Shown: positions 35,223 to 46,587, counted from the first letter of the stretch. The stretch is 64,000 bases of DNA from Symbiodinium microadriaticum (GCA_001939145.1 LSRX01001203.1:62001-126000), one strand, 5' to 3'. Notes: generated from the sequence alone by a model not told the origin. Made by a program: numbers and translations.

Positions 35223-35345
35223 TTGAAGATCACTTGGCCTCGGCCTCCAGGAGTGGTGGACCTGTCCTGGCAGATGCCTTCAACCGATGGTGACTCCCCG
35301 ATCGATGCCTACCGGGTGCAGCGCATGAAGGAGTGGCCCGGAACC
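35223..35345 (+). CDS. Exon candidate: FN3 strands B-C
   Basis: The frame reads GVVDLSWQMPSTDGDSPI, then DAYRVQRMKEW. V-x-L-S-W-x-x-P-x-x-x-G-x-x-P-I-x-x-Y-x-V is a nearly ideal FN3 B-C block. It is in a different frame from the PSAP segment just upstream, so either a tiny intron or a frame lesion lies at about 35195-35222. Confidence 0.65.
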
Positions 35346-36947
35346 TTCCTGTCCCTGGGCAGAACTCGGCGAAAACAACAAGAGAGACAAGGTCGCTCTT
35401 TTTTGCTGGCTTGCTGTGTCTACCAGGTCTCAGTGCTCCGTTCTGCTCAACAACTTGGGCGAGCCTGGTGGCACCTGCTCCTCGGCTTTCAGCATGGCCA
35501 GGCGTGTGTGCCCAGCAACTGCTTACATGACGTTGCCAGTCATGCTGGCCTTGCACCTTGGCAGGTAACTGCGTGCCATTTTGGGTGGGGGGAGTCCTGA
35601 AAGATCTCAATCTCGTCAGTCAACTTTGTGCAACGCATGTGCATTCTGTCGGGACCAGGGAGATAGACAGTAGGATGTACTGGCCAGCACGATGGGATGG
35701 GTTTGACAAGACGGAAGAAAGCAAACTCTGCTGAACCACGAGCTGCCCTCTACTGTATAAAGTCAGAGGTGTGATTGGGGACTTCGCAGCCAATGGTGTT
35801 GGGGACACTCACCTCATCGAGGAGAATCCTGGTCAGGCAGGGGTCGCAAGCCAACACGGCTGTGGATTCCGACTCGTCGTCGTTCCATGGAGCCTCACCA
35901 TGCTTTGGGACGCTGCTACTAGTCAACACTCAAACCCAGTGTCGTTCGGCACCGACTTGCAATCCCTCCGGAACAGGTGCGCATCTACACTGGCCGTGCC
36001 TCAGTCGCAACACCTCTCGGGATGCCTTTCCGCAAAACATGCTTTCCGAAGTCTGTGGCGGGCTCTGGGCCGTCAGGAATCAGCAAAGGCAACTAGTGGG
36101 TTCCGGTGCACATGTGAGTTCTTTCACATGGAAAGCATTGGGTTGATTGTGCACGGTATCTTTGTTCCATGTTTTGAGCGGCTTGGGCGTCTGTACTTCT
36201 CCGGACGTTCCCGATGCACAGGCGAGGGATGGCGAGGGTTGTGCAAAGTTGCGCGCGATTCCGAGGCATTGCCGTGCGGAACGTGGCACGGGAAACCCAG
36301 TCTTCTGTGCTATGCTCAATAGCGACTTGTCTGCCGAGGTGTCCTTCCGATTGCATGCAAATGCTTGCAATAGTGAGAGCAGGATGTGGGTCGCCATGTC
36401 ATGCCAATCTCGCAGGAGATACAAGACTCGTCAGGCAGATGCAAACTAGACCAGAGAGCCCGATTCCCACGACCTCCCAGAGCCAGGGCTCGCTCGCTTC
36501 TACCGCTCAGGACGTGTTTGGTGATCCGCTGTTCCCCACGGCCGAGTATGATCCCGGACGCGACGAGCCGCCACTCAGAGAATGCTGCTTGTCAGGTGAT
36601 AGTGCGGGGGTTGCGCAAGCATGTGAAGTAGGGTCTGCACGGGGGATGTCTAACGGGCGCGTAACATGTTGGGTGTCACCGTGGGTCTACTTCATGTCAT
36701 CGTGCTCCCAAGCTCGTGAGCATTATCCTCGTCCCGATGAACCGCTTTTGCAGAATTGACACGTGGTGACGTGGTGCTAATCAACCTGACGTGACTCCTC
36801 TATTGTGGTTTCCGGTGCCTCTGCTGCAGCAGTTCTGGGAGTGCCTCCCGCTTGAGGTTACGTGTTGGTGGAGGTTTGTGCTGACGAGCCGGGAGCGCCT
36901 TGACCAAAAGTGTACATTCAAGAGCTATGAACGCTAGGAACAACCAG
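35346..36947. other. Stretch with no firmly supported gene
   Basis: A possible FN3-like string, LSAEVSFRLHANACN, lies at about 36327-36371 (+). Otherwise no domain is seen. It separates the FN3 exons from the amylase exons. Confidence 0.4.
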
Positions 36948-37077
36948 CGCCGAGGACTGGCATGATGCAGACAGCGACGCCTTTGACTGCGGATGGTACG
37001 CGGCGGAGCCAGGAGCAGCAGAGGGCTTGGCTCGTGGGCTGCTTCCTACGCTCGAGTGCCAAGCTGCCTGCAGGACG
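36948..37077 (+). CDS. Exon candidate: first half of a Cys-rich domain upstream of the amylase
   Basis: The frame reads AEDWHDADSDAFDCGWYA, later LLPTLECQAACRT, and stops in phase 0 before gtgtgag at 37078. The pattern W-x-D-x-D-x-x-x-x-C-x-x-Y recurs in secreted proteins of dinoflagellates and other algae, where it is followed by ...ACCACGGG. Exactly that continuation opens the next exon at 37361, also in phase 0, so a 283-nt intron is inferred. Confidence 0.55.
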
Positions 37078-37360
37078 GTGTGAGATTTTCGGAGTGGCTG
37101 GGCAGCAGGTTTCGAACTAGCGATATTTCGAATAGCCATGGTGAGAGTCATTGCCGAATCCATCTTCGCAGGCTGCCATAATTTGCACAGAGACTTTGAA
37201 GTGTCTACGGCTAGTTTCAGTCACTTGAGGTCCGTTCACCGGGCCTGTGGAATCGAACTGCCAGTGAGGCTGGACCGATGAAACGCACTTGTCTTTACTG
37301 CGAAATTGGCCGCTTTGCAGTGTCCTGAGAAGCAATGTTTCAATCTTCAGCCTTCTGCAG

Positions 37361-39139
37361 GCATGCTGTGCATGTGGCGGCGGCCTGAAGACGAACGAAC
37401 TGAAGTTCTGCACCAAGGAGCCCGGTTCTAGGTGCGGGCCCCTGCTGGACGGAACAGTCGAATGCCAGGAGTTTGGTACTTGCGAGCTCAACAGCACCAT
37501 CCCTGCTTTCGGTGGCCTCAAGGCAGACTACACTGATGGATGCTCGGCATTCCTTTTCCTCCGCCAGCCTTCAGTTGACCCATTGCATCTGACATGTCAC
37601 GACTCCAGCCGTTTGCACGTGCATATCTGTAAGCTGAAGCTCGCGCTGGCTCCGTTACCTGCAGCGGCCACGGACAGCACTTGGCTGTCGATGTCACCCA
37701 TGCGTGCTTGGGCGACAATTCCACTGACCCTGCTCGCTGCGGCAGACAGAGGAGCCAACTGGCCGCCCGTGGCTCCAAAGAATGCCTTCGTACACCTCTT
37801 TGAGTGGTCTTGGCAAGATGTGGCCAGAGAGTGTGAGGAGTGGCTAGGCCCCAAGGGCTTCTCAGCAGTTCAAGTTTCCCCGCCCATGGAGCACATCCAG
37901 GGCCAGCAGTGGTGGACCCGTTACCAGCCAGTGACTTACAATCTAACCAGCCGCTCTGGCAACGAGAAGGATTTCAGAGATATGGTCAGCCGGTGTTCCA
38001 AGGTAGGTGTCAGCGTCATTGCAGATGCAGTGATCAACCATGCAGCTGCCGGAAACGGTGTTGGAACAGCAGGAAGCTCCTATGGCGGACGATCAACTGC
38101 TATCTATTCTCAAGAGGACTTCCACCACAACCCTGATGACACCAGCCGGAACTGTGGTGTGAGCAACTACAACGACAAGTTCAACGTTCAGTACTGTGAC
38201 TTGGTCGGCCTTCCGGATTTGTGCACGGGGTGCTCGCAAGTACAACAGGTCGTCGCACAATACCTCTCCAACCTGCTCCAGATTGGCGTTGCTGGCTTTC
38301 GCATCGATGCAGCGAAGCATATGGATGCAGGCGAACTCAAGAAAATGCTCGAGCAGACGAAGGGTGGCGTGCCCTGGGTGTTCCAAGAGGTGATCGAGGG
38401 TGGAAACGAGGCAGTAACGCCACAGATGTACACTGACATGGGCAAGGTGACGGAATTTGGCTACTCGAGACAGCTGGCCCCGAACTTCATAAACGAGGGT
38501 AAGATGAAGTATTTGGACACCTTCGGAGAGAAGTGGGGGTTCATGTCTAGTGACTCTGCTGCAGTCTTCTTGGACAACCACGATACACAGCGTGGCGAGG
38601 CGTCGCTGACCTACAAATCCGGATCTCTTTACACCCTGGCAAACATCTTCATGTTGGCCCACCCCTATGGTTACCCCAAGGTCATGAGCTCGTACTACTT
38701 CGACGATCACGACCAAGGCCCACCTGGCCAGCCAGTGCACGGCGATTCGGGCCTCGCATGCGGAGACGGTCAGCCCTGGGTTTGCGAGCACCGCCGGCCT
38801 GAGATAGCCAACATGGTAGCCTGGAGGCAGAGCGCTGGCACCGAAGGGCTGAAGGCATTTCTGGCTTCAGACGATGGGAACAGCATTGTCTTCTGCCGCG
38901 GAACTGCAGCCTGTGTCGCATTGAACCGTGGTTCAAGCAGTTGGAAACTCACGGCCAAGCTCACTTTGCCGCCGGGCAAGTATCGGGACGTTGTTCGTGC
39001 GAGCGACATCTCGACTTGTCCGATCGTCGAGGTGAGGTCTGATGGCTCAGCCGATCTTGAAGTTCCATCCATGAGTGCTGTGGCTCTGCACATCGGAGCG
39101 ACCGAGGGGAGCCACAACCCGTTTATCATTTCAATTTGA
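37361..39139 (+). CDS. Alpha-amylase, GH13, animal-type, with N-terminal Cys-rich segment
   Basis: Endo-acting alpha-1,4-glucan hydrolase (starch or glycogen breakdown), probably secreted or vacuolar. All four GH13 blocks are present: DAVINH (block I, about 38025); GFRIDAAKH with the nucleophile Asp at 38306-38308; FQEVIEG with the acid/base Glu at 38387-38389; FLDNHD with the third Asp at 38582-38584. The start HLFEWSW and WVCEHRRPEI are typical of animal-type enzymes, and a C-terminal beta domain runs to the TGA at 39137. Two chloride ligands (Arg in GFRID, Asn in DNHD) are kept, but the MSSYR arginine is Tyr (MSSYYF). Upstream, acceptor ccttctgcag at 37351-37360 opens ACCACGGGLKTN. The frame then stays open to ATGs at 37691 and 37700, which begin a signal-peptide-like MRAWATIPLTLLAAA. 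So either the Cys-rich domain is fused to the amylase, or the amylase starts near 37691 and the upstream part belongs to another transcript. Confidence 0.92.
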   Translation, partial: ACCACGGGLKTNELKFCTKEPGSRCGPLLDGTVECQEFGTCELNSTIPAFGGLKADYTDGCSAFLFLRQPSVDPLHLTCHDSSRLHVHICKLKLALAPLPAAATDSTWLSMSPMRAWATIPLTLLAAADRGANWPPVAPKNAFVHLFEWSWQDVARECEEWLGPKGFSAVQVSPPMEHIQGQQWWTRYQPVTYNLTSRSGNEKDFRDMVSRCSKVGVSVIADAVINHAAAGNGVGTAGSSYGGRSTAIYSQEDFHHNPDDTSRNCGVSNYNDKFNVQYCDLVGLPDLCTGCSQVQQVVAQYLSNLLQIGVAGFRIDAAKHMDAGELKKMLEQTKGGVPWVFQEVIEGGNEAVTPQMYTDMGKVTEFGYSRQLAPNFINEGKMKYLDTFGEKWGFMSSDSAAVFLDNHDTQRGEASLTYKSGSLYTLANIFMLAHPYGYPKVMSSYYFDDHDQGPPGQPVHGDSGLACGDGQPWVCEHRRPEIANMVAWRQSAGTEGLKAFLASDDGNSIVFCRGTAACVALNRGSSSWKLTAKLTLPPGKYRDVVRASDISTCPIVEVRSDGSADLEVPSMSAVALHIGATEGSHNPFIISI

Positions 39140-41371
39140 TCGTATCTGGCCACAATGTTTTTGTTGAAGACAGCAGTGGCAATGCTTTTAATTTTGCAGA
39201 ATTGAGTGCAACGCGGTGCTTGGCCGAGCCTGAAGGTGCTTTGCTAGCTCGATGTTGTTGGGCGCAAAGCCCGTGTGGGTACCCACCGGCAGATTGGTGT
39301 TTACGGCAGATGGCGCGGAAAGAACTCCGCAGTTGACGCGACAGTGTTTTCATTTCTGTGACATCTTGTACCCTGAGTGTCTTAGGAGTTACGCCTGTCT
39401 ACTTCGGGAAGCTCGAGAGTTCGGTATGGTCCGTGGCAGACACCAGCGGGGTGTGCTGGCGGCAGTGGAAAAGCCAGATCTCTGCAAATGCAAACATCGG
39501 CGCCCATGGCAGATGCACAATTTTGGCAGGTTCTAGACTAGACCCCGTGCCACGACTTTGTGTGAGGGGAGATGTGGCACGTGGCTTCATGGCCCTGCAA
39601 GCCTTGTGCGAAGGTCGTCGAATGCAGCCGCGCCATCGGCGGCAGGGCCGAGGCACCCTGAAGTGTGAAGAGGCCGTTCTCCGTGCCTCGAATCCTTTTC
39701 GCAGGTCACAGGTGTCAATGACATCGCCTTCAGCACCCAGCAGTTTCCCGGCAAGCTGCGATTCAGTAGGGCCTTTGCCAATCGTGAAGACTTTGGTGAC
39801 GGCACACTTTTAGGTTTTGCTACATCGTCGAAAAGGACCAGGGAGGTTGGCGGGACCCCTGGCAGCATTGCTTGCGCCTCCGTGGCGTGAGCCCAATTTA
39901 TCTTTTCCTTTCAAGTGGAAGGGCTTCTCCGTGGTAGACTGGGTCCAGGACCCTACGATCCGTGTTCAAATCCCATTATACACATCTGGACGTACCCGAA
40001 GCTTGAAGCACTGCGATTTCAGGAGTTGCGTTCGGCGTCCACCTTCAGCACGGATCTCTTCTACAGCGATGCAGCTTCGGCTCTACTGAGTATCGTCTAG
40101 TTCAATCTCACAGGGTCTGCATCGCAGTAGTCATCCAGTTTCCATCCCGGCCGATGGATGTATCATCTAATGTGATCCATAATCGCTTCATAAAGACCAG
40201 ACAGGGCATCTAAGCGAATACACTTCGCACTGCCGCAGAAAAACCGGACAGGATCATCAGTTACAATCTGCAGTCGTTACACCCGTGTTATAAGAGTTGC
40301 ATGGGGAGCCGTGTCAACAGCCAAGATTCTTCGTGTGTTCGGGCACGTCGGGGTGAAGTAACTACCACAACTCGCGTCGGCTTCGTCCGCCCCACGTCAC
40401 GACTCTCTCTTGGGCCTTCTTCATCGTCGAAGAGGCGCGGAAGATGAAGCCAAGGGAAGCGATTGAGCAACGAACACGGGCTCACGCATCGAGACGTGGG
40501 TGTGACTTACAGGGCAAGCCTGCGGCGTGCCATCTGGCTTGCTGGCTTGCATGGCCTGCATTCGCGCGACAAAAAACATTCCCAGTCTTGTCGGCACTGG
40601 CACCACCACCACGACGACGACGACATACGACGACGACGACGACGACTACTACCTACTACTCGCAGGCCTGGACTACAACATGCCGCATACGATGCGAGAT
40701 GTTGCGAGTGACTTTTCGGCTGTTTCGCGTGAATGTGTCTAGCTTGCCTCACGGACTTTCACTTCAATCGGAACCCATTGCGGGCGCCGCGGTCATTGCA
40801 CACGCTGGCAAGCCATGTGGTCCCTAGCAGCGTCATTTGTCCGGCTTTCGCCCGCCTGTGCTGCCCCTACGACTCTAAACAGTTGGTCACGGAGACGGAC
40901 GTCCGACACGGAGACGATCCCGTACAACACGTTGTCGGCCGGGTGAGCCTGGAGTGCGCAATTAACGTGGGGCTGACCTTCGGTGAAGGAATGCCTGACC
41001 GCGTCATCTTGCAGAGTCTGCATACGAGAACGACTGATTTTTCGGTCACCTCGGTGGCCCTGGTTAACGCTATACTTCGAATGTCTCGTAACCGTAACCA
41101 GTCGACATTGGCGGCCTGGCCGTTGCTTCTGTACCGGGTTACCAAGTTGGGCAGCGGTAAGAGTGTGTGTGTGTGTGTGTGTGCATCTTAGATCATCTTG
41201 ATCAAAGTCGGTGGTTGGTAACGCGCATGTCCTCACCGATCCTGCAAATCAACGACTGAGTCCTATCTTTTTTCGACACAGTGATGCTGGTCGCCAAACA
41301 TTTCATTCTGTAGTGAGATACTGCACGTTGTAATGACAAGAAATCTGGGGATTTAACCATGGCTTGTCCAG
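39140..41371. other. Stretch with no supported gene; (CGA)n and (TG)n microsatellites
   Basis: It follows the amylase stop. A (CGA/ACG)n tract lies at about 40609-40653 and a (TG)n tract at 41162-41184. A B-box-like GTTCAAATCC lies at about 39965 with a possible A-box-like GGTAGACTGGG upstream at about 39933, reminiscent of a tRNA-derived SINE head but not foldable by eye. No protein domain is recognised. Confidence 0.45.
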
Positions 41372-41435
41372 GTTCGAGCGGTGCTTAGCCATCGTTACCA
41401 GTATCGAGTCTATGCCACGAATGAGGCTGGGCGGT
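41372..41435 (+). CDS. Exon candidate: FN3 strand F
   Basis: After acceptor tgtccag the frame reads SHRYQYRVYATNEAGR, ending at a gtaag donor at about 41436. Y-x-Y-R-V-x-A-x-N-E-A-G is the archetypal FN3 strand-F motif. Confidence 0.65.
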
Positions 41436-41760
41436 GTAAGTCTGCAATTGAAGCATGCTCAATTCGATTGTGTGCATGCAGGCTAGGAATTCAGGGATGA
41501 TACTTGCTTCAGCGACGCTTCGAGTTCAATGGACAGTCAGTCGACCAAGAATCCACGGTAGCTGCTTCTGCTTGCCAAGCTGCAGGCCGTTGCAGGTTCA
41601 GTGCTCGCGACCCCGGAAATCTCAATTGCATCTCGGCAACATTCTGAGTGGGATGATCGCAGTGGTTGCAGGAAATGGTACGACTCGCTCCTAGAAGAAT
41701 TCCATCGCGGAACAGGATTTAGTGTTTGCTGTTGACTTGCGACATGTGTTTGCATCGAAG

Positions 41761-41865
41761 GTGACTGGTGGTCTACCGGATCCTCCGGAAACTGTGGTTT
41801 TGGGTTCTGACCAGATGACAGTCCGCATCGCTTGGATCGAACCTCCAGGAGAGCGCTTGAGCCAT
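41761..41865 (+). CDS. Exon candidate: FN3 strands A-B
   Basis: The frame reads GLPDPPETVVLGSDQMTV, then RIAWIEPPGERL. P-D-P-P-x-x-V-x-V followed by M-x-V-x-I-x-W-x-E-P-P is the full FN3 A-B block. Starts right after cgaag at 41756-41760; a TAG follows at about 41884. Confidence 0.7.
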
Positions 41866-42087
41866 GCCCTGTCGATCAAAAGCTAGACACCAGACCACTT
41901 AGCTGCGGCAAAAGACGTCCCCTCGTCTCTCTCCTCCTGCCTTCTGTGTATAGCTTCCTTGATGAGGACAAGGCCTGAAAGTGGAAGGCGGCAGGGTGGG
42001 ATGCACAGTGTGGAGTTTCGACATCTTCCTGAGGAATCCAGGCAGAGGTAGTCCGGCATAGGAAGTTCTCTCTGGGGTCCCTTGCAG

Positions 42088-42180
42088 GCTATCGAGTTTA
42101 TGTCGATGGCAAGTTGGCTTATGATGGTGCAACGGACTCCGTCACAAGGGAGCTCCTTGGTGGTGGTTCTGTGGCACTGT
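42088..42180 (+). CDS. Exon candidate: FN3 strands C-C'
   Basis: After acceptor cttgcag two bases complete a codon, then YRVYVDGKLAYDGATDS follows. Y-x-V-x-x-D-G-K-x-x-Y fits FN3 strands C and C'. Likely continues the module begun at 41761. Confidence 0.6.
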
Positions 42181-42201
42181 CAAAAGCTTGAATGATGCAA
42201 G

Positions 42202-42345
42202 AAACCTTGTTGAGGTTCACGTTGCTGAACTGCACACGTGGAGAGCTGCGCGACCTGGCGGTTGCTGCCGTCAATGCTGGCGGAGAGACCTTGGCCACTC
42301 AGCCGCACCGATTAACTGGGTCCGTGCCGTTCCTGCAAAGATGCC
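42202..42345 (+). CDS. Exon candidate: FN3 strands E-G
   Basis: The frame reads RFTLLNCTRGELRDLAV, then AAVNAGGETLATQP. L-x-x-C-T-R-G-x-x-x-x-L-A-V-A-A-V-N-A-G-G-E is FN3 E-F with a Leu in place of Tyr. Phase-1 entry. Completes the 41761-42180 module. Confidence 0.55.
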
Positions 42346-42976
42346 TTCAGGTGCCGACAGTCATTACGCGACACTGTGCACGCCGGCCCTTCAAGCCCGA
42401 GAACCTTGGAGCCATGAGTTCAAAATAGTTCAAACAGCATCTAGATTCTAGATCAGCCGTGCCTGGGTAGGATCAAAAAGACACCTTAGTTAGCGTAAAT
42501 TCGCGTACAGAAAACAAGCTTTGTAGGAAAGTCTAGTGACTAGAGGCGTCAGGATCTGCAGATGTGTGTCTTGTCTAGGACATCCTGGGCGGTGTGAATT
42601 CGCTCCAAAAAGAGAAAGTGCTCAGCCCATGCAATCAAATTTCCCATGTCATCTTTCTGAAAAATAACAGCTTATGGGAAGCGAAGTCATCTGCATGCAC
42701 TCTGTAAGCAAGCGAAAAAGTAGCAGATTCCTTCGCTTCATTCGAGACATGATTCGGTAGGATACAAGAATCCCATGTCATAAACGCGATGAGTGACTTG
42801 ATTGTAATGTTGTTTCGTTTGCTGGAGACCAAAAAACCAGTGGCAAAGTCACTGTGGACACCATGACAGCACCAAGATGGATGCCAAATGTATTGATTAG
42901 TGCTGCCTCAACTGAACCGTTCGATCAATGGGCATAGGCATGAGCTAAAACCAGGTGCGGCCTTCCCACCTTGCAG
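42346..42976. other. Stretch with no supported gene
   Basis: No coding signature seen on either strand; probable intron. Confidence 0.5.
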
Positions 42977-43075
42977 CCGAGGCCACCAACCATTGTGTAT
43001 GTTGACTGCGTGAAGGAAGCCACACCTGACAGAATGTTGATCGACAATCACATCCGCATCGAGCCACGCCTGCAG
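42977..43075 (+). CDS. Exon candidate: FN3 strand A
   Basis: Directly after acceptor ttgcag the frame reads PRPPTIVYVDCVKEATP, then DRMLIDNHIRIE. P-x-P-P-x-I-x-x-V opens an FN3 module and x-x-M-L-I is compatible with strand B. The Trp-bearing part would lie in the next exon. Confidence 0.5.
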
Positions 43076-43139
43076 AAATCATGCACTTCATTCTGCAGAA
43101 CTTGGTGGGACTCCTGATCTGACCCTGCTCGTGCACTAG

Positions 43140-43178
43140 GCTTACAAAGAGCCGGAAGACAACGGAGGCGCGTTGCCG
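43140..43178 (+). CDS. Exon candidate: FN3 B-C loop
   Basis: After acceptor gcactag the frame reads AYKEPEDNGGALPTKC. K-x-P-x-D-N-G-G-A-x-P is the conserved FN3 B-C loop, with Tyr where Trp is usual. It follows the strand-A exon at 42977. Confidence 0.5.
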
Positions 43179-43853
43179 ACTAAATGCAATCTAGGGGGGC
43201 ATGCGAGAGATGCTTCTCTAGGCGATCCCGTTCCTGTGATTTCCTCTGGAATCTGGGTCTCAATGAGTCTGACATTAGCAAGCGTTTGCAGGGAAGAAAT
43301 CCGCAACAAAGTGCGTACAAGCGCGAAGCCACAACGAACAACTGGGCTTCATGCCAGATGATGCTCTGCGCATCTCCAGTCATGATCCGTACTGTTCGTC
43401 TTTCCAGGAGTGCCGCTGACTGGCTGGCGCATTCAGCGGGCACAGGGAGAATCCTTAGCTTTCCGAGGCGTCGGCCCTTTGTTCCTCGGCCAAAGCGCAA
43501 GACCCTGTCTGTTTTTTGAACAGAGCGGCCACCTATAGAACATGCGAAACCGTTGAGATTGCCTTTTCGACTCAGGTTCCCCATCCCTGAGAATGAAGTC
43601 TGGTTTGACGACTTCAACGCCGCTCATCTTCGATCTGTGTGTCAATACAAATGCACAGCTGCAATACAGCTCGGACGACTGTCACCTCAACACGCCCCAT
43701 GCGCAAAGAGTAAGGACCTGGATGGAGCCGGAAAAATCGGCTTAGTTTGGGGGGAAATCTACAAGTACAGAGCCAAGGTTGCATGTGGTTGCGAGAGTGG
43801 CCATGCAACGTGCCGCGTCTGCTGAATAAAAAGCTGTGCGCGAACCTGTCAAG

Positions 43854-43950
43854 GAGTTGTGGCAGTCAACGACATCGACATCTGGGACGACGAGAGCGCA
43901 TCCGACTACACGATTGTACGATGTTCCAACGAGGCAGGCAGTCTTTGCTG
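43854..43950 (+). CDS. Exon candidate: FN3 strands E-F
   Basis: After an AG and two codon-completing bases the frame reads VVAVNDIDIWDDESAS, then DYTIVRCSNEAGS. Y-x-I-V-R-x-S-N-E-A-G is an FN3 strand-F motif. Phase-1 entry. Confidence 0.5.
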
Positions 43951-45688
43951 CCCGAGATCGTCTGCTGTCACCGAATCGGACGTGCAGGATCGTGTCGTCA
44001 GGGCCAGTCAATCGACACTCACCGTCAGATTGACACTTCTAGAAAATCCGCTGCAGGCACCTGAGGTTCCGTGGTGGCTGCAATTAAATGCATCCACGAC
44101 GACCACCACAACCACTGCAGCTCCCCGCGCTTAGCAAGCTTTTCATGCTGTGGTCAATCATCAATCGCAGCTAGCTGTTGTTTCACGATTAATGTATGTT
44201 TACTCGCTGACACGTTGAGCACGGCCCTTGTCCAGAGGCCGCTGACAACCAGACTTTCGCTGCGGACTTGGTAACGGGCTTCGTTTGGAGCGTGGAGGCT
44301 CGGCCAACACGACATCATTTTGCCAAAGAAGCTCGCAAGTCGCCATGCATATTCTAAATTGCATTTGGTTGCCCGCAGCAAGGGGACAAGCTGACAGGCC
44401 ACAACGACCACCACAACGTTGACAGCTATGGAAAGCAGCCATGCCTTTGCGAAACTGGCAGACGTGGACCCAAGCTCTTGAACGCGGCACATGTTCGTGC
44501 ACTCATCTATAGCGAGTGCCGATGAGCTCTGTGGCCGCTTGTGAGGACCCCAGGGACTGCTATTTACCTCAGAATGTTACTGAAGAGCCCTTCAACTTTT
44601 CCGCAACGATCGTGTGTCTTGGCAGAGACATTATCGCGGTGCTCCTTGAACTATTCGTAGGCTGGCGCTCACGAAACACCCACAGTCATGGCAGGCAGGC
44701 TTTGGAAGCCTTCGATCTGCCACCTGCACCAACAATCTCCGTCGCTTGGTCCGCGTGCTGCTTGGCGACGAAGAGTGTGAAACTGAGCACTCTCCGTGTT
44801 GGAGTGGTTCTTTGAGGCAACACCTCGGTGAGAAAAGGAGATCCGTGCAAGGAGTTCTTCCCAGACAGGCCCGGCCCGGATGCGAAGCCGTGAAATGCGA
44901 GCGCGCGTTCGTGGCAGGTCTGACGTTGTGGCATGTGCTAGACTGGAGTTTCGACCCACTCAGCCGGCGCTGCTCGCCGCAACAGATCTGGAGCTAGGCG
45001 GGCAGCATGTAAGCTCTCGACATCTCTCGATTCAGGCTGACTCTGATTCGTTATGAGTTATCAGTGAACGAGAACAGAAACAGATATTCAACACCAGCAG
45101 CTTGACATGGCTGACGACGACTTTGTCCCGCTGCACGGTCAACGGGTCCGTGTTGCCCCGATGCCACAGCACCAGCCCTGCGCCGCTTAGGAATATCTCC
45201 TGCCCCGTGGAGTGGTACGAAATAGAGCGCAACGAAGAGTAGCCTGGCTGCACAGAATCATGTTGACGCAGGCCAGGTAGTCGACACACTCGAATCATCT
45301 GATGATTCGAGTGACAGCCTCACGGCTGGTAGCCGTCCATAAAATGCATTGCAACCTGCTGAGGCTGATTGCCACGGTCCGGCCATCGCAGAACGGCTAC
45401 TGTCCCGCATCCTCACGCCAAATTGCCAGCATTTTCATGCCTGCGCATCCTGCTTCTCTATGTCATCACCGCGAGGCTTGGTCGATGCTTACACGGCCGA
45501 CACATTTACTGCCTCCCACTACGATGGCTTTTTTGGCACCCGCTTCACTTGCGTTTTGGCCTACTGGTATGAGGTGGCAATCATACGGTACTTGTAGCGG
45601 TCTGTCGCAGCATTTCGATTCAGCCATGGTGGCACTGGGAAGAGGTAGCTAGTTGTTCTAGTTCTGTTCTGCTGGCTGCATTTTCAAG
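43951..45688. other. Stretch with no firmly supported gene; palindrome at 45287-45313
   Basis: Faint FN3-like openings such as DLPPAPTISVAW at about 44717-44752 (+) were not strong enough to list. It contains a perfect 13-1-13 palindrome. Confidence 0.4.
45287..45313. repeat. Perfect 13-1-13 palindrome
   Basis: CACTCGAATCATC at 45287-45299 is exactly reverse-complemented at 45301-45313 around a single T. Same geometry as 15747-15773 but unrelated sequence. Confidence 0.9.
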
Positions 45689-45737
45689 GTTTCCAGACTA
45701 TTCCGAATCGCGACTTACACGACAAACAGCTGTACAG
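45689..45737 (+). CDS. Weak exon candidate: FN3 strand F
   Basis: After acceptor tttcaag the frame reads VSRLFRIATYTTNSCT. L-x-R-I-A-T-x-T-x-x-S resembles FN3 strand F (compare RISTYNSAGY at 62830). Only 49 nt. Confidence 0.35.
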
Positions 45738-46587
45738 GACCTTAGCAGCCGATGTCGATTGCAGATTGCAGCAGGGATGTCGGCTTTGCACGCTGAAGCT
45801 CATCGAAGGCAACTAGCTGTCTGTAGAGCTATCAGCTTTATTTCGACAGCTCAACCGCAGGATCCGTGCCCAGAACTGTCGAGGATGGGGTGCGTGGTCG
45901 GAGGCAGGCACAAGCCTCGCTGCGCACTACAAACTGCAAAAAGTTCATCAGACACCTCCAGATGCAGCGTGCAGGAACTTCCAGTCCCAGTGGCTGCTCC
46001 TCCAGCGCCAGTCTGTGGCCGCTGGTTTGTAATGAGCAGTCAGCGATTCATCGCGGATCTGCGCCTGAAACCGACCGTGATGAAATGCATGTCCTTCCAG
46101 CGTATGATGCCGATAGTATTCGTAGGCGCGATCCTCATGAAACAAGCATGGGCACCACACAAATTGCGAGTGGGGTCGTCGTCAAACCCCAGCTGCAAAG
46201 CATGCAAAGCCTGTAGCCGTTGCAAGAAAACTCTTGTGATTTGAGGCCTTTGGGGCTTCAACAGCGACTTCCAGTGCCTTGGATTTCCTGTCAGGCTATC
46301 ACAAACACAAATTGATATAGCTTGGTTGGTTGGCCAGTTCGTGGGTCAGTTGCCGAATGAGACCAAAAGCTGGGACGTGCGAGGTACACATGCACTCAGC
46401 CGGGCTTGTCCGTGACTCCTTTGCCACCTCGCCGCACGCAGGGACTGGCAAGCTTTTCAGAATGAGACATTGGGTAGCAGACTGAGCTGTCACATGACAG
46501 CTGCAGGTGTCTTGGGAGCACTATCGTGATTAGCATGAAGCAGGAAACGAATCCAGGCAATAAGCATCGCATGATTTGCCGAATTTT

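Noticed and set aside
38093-38791. 232-codon open frame on the minus strand
   Set aside because: Entirely antisense to the conserved GH13 core of the amylase; it is a shadow of that frame.
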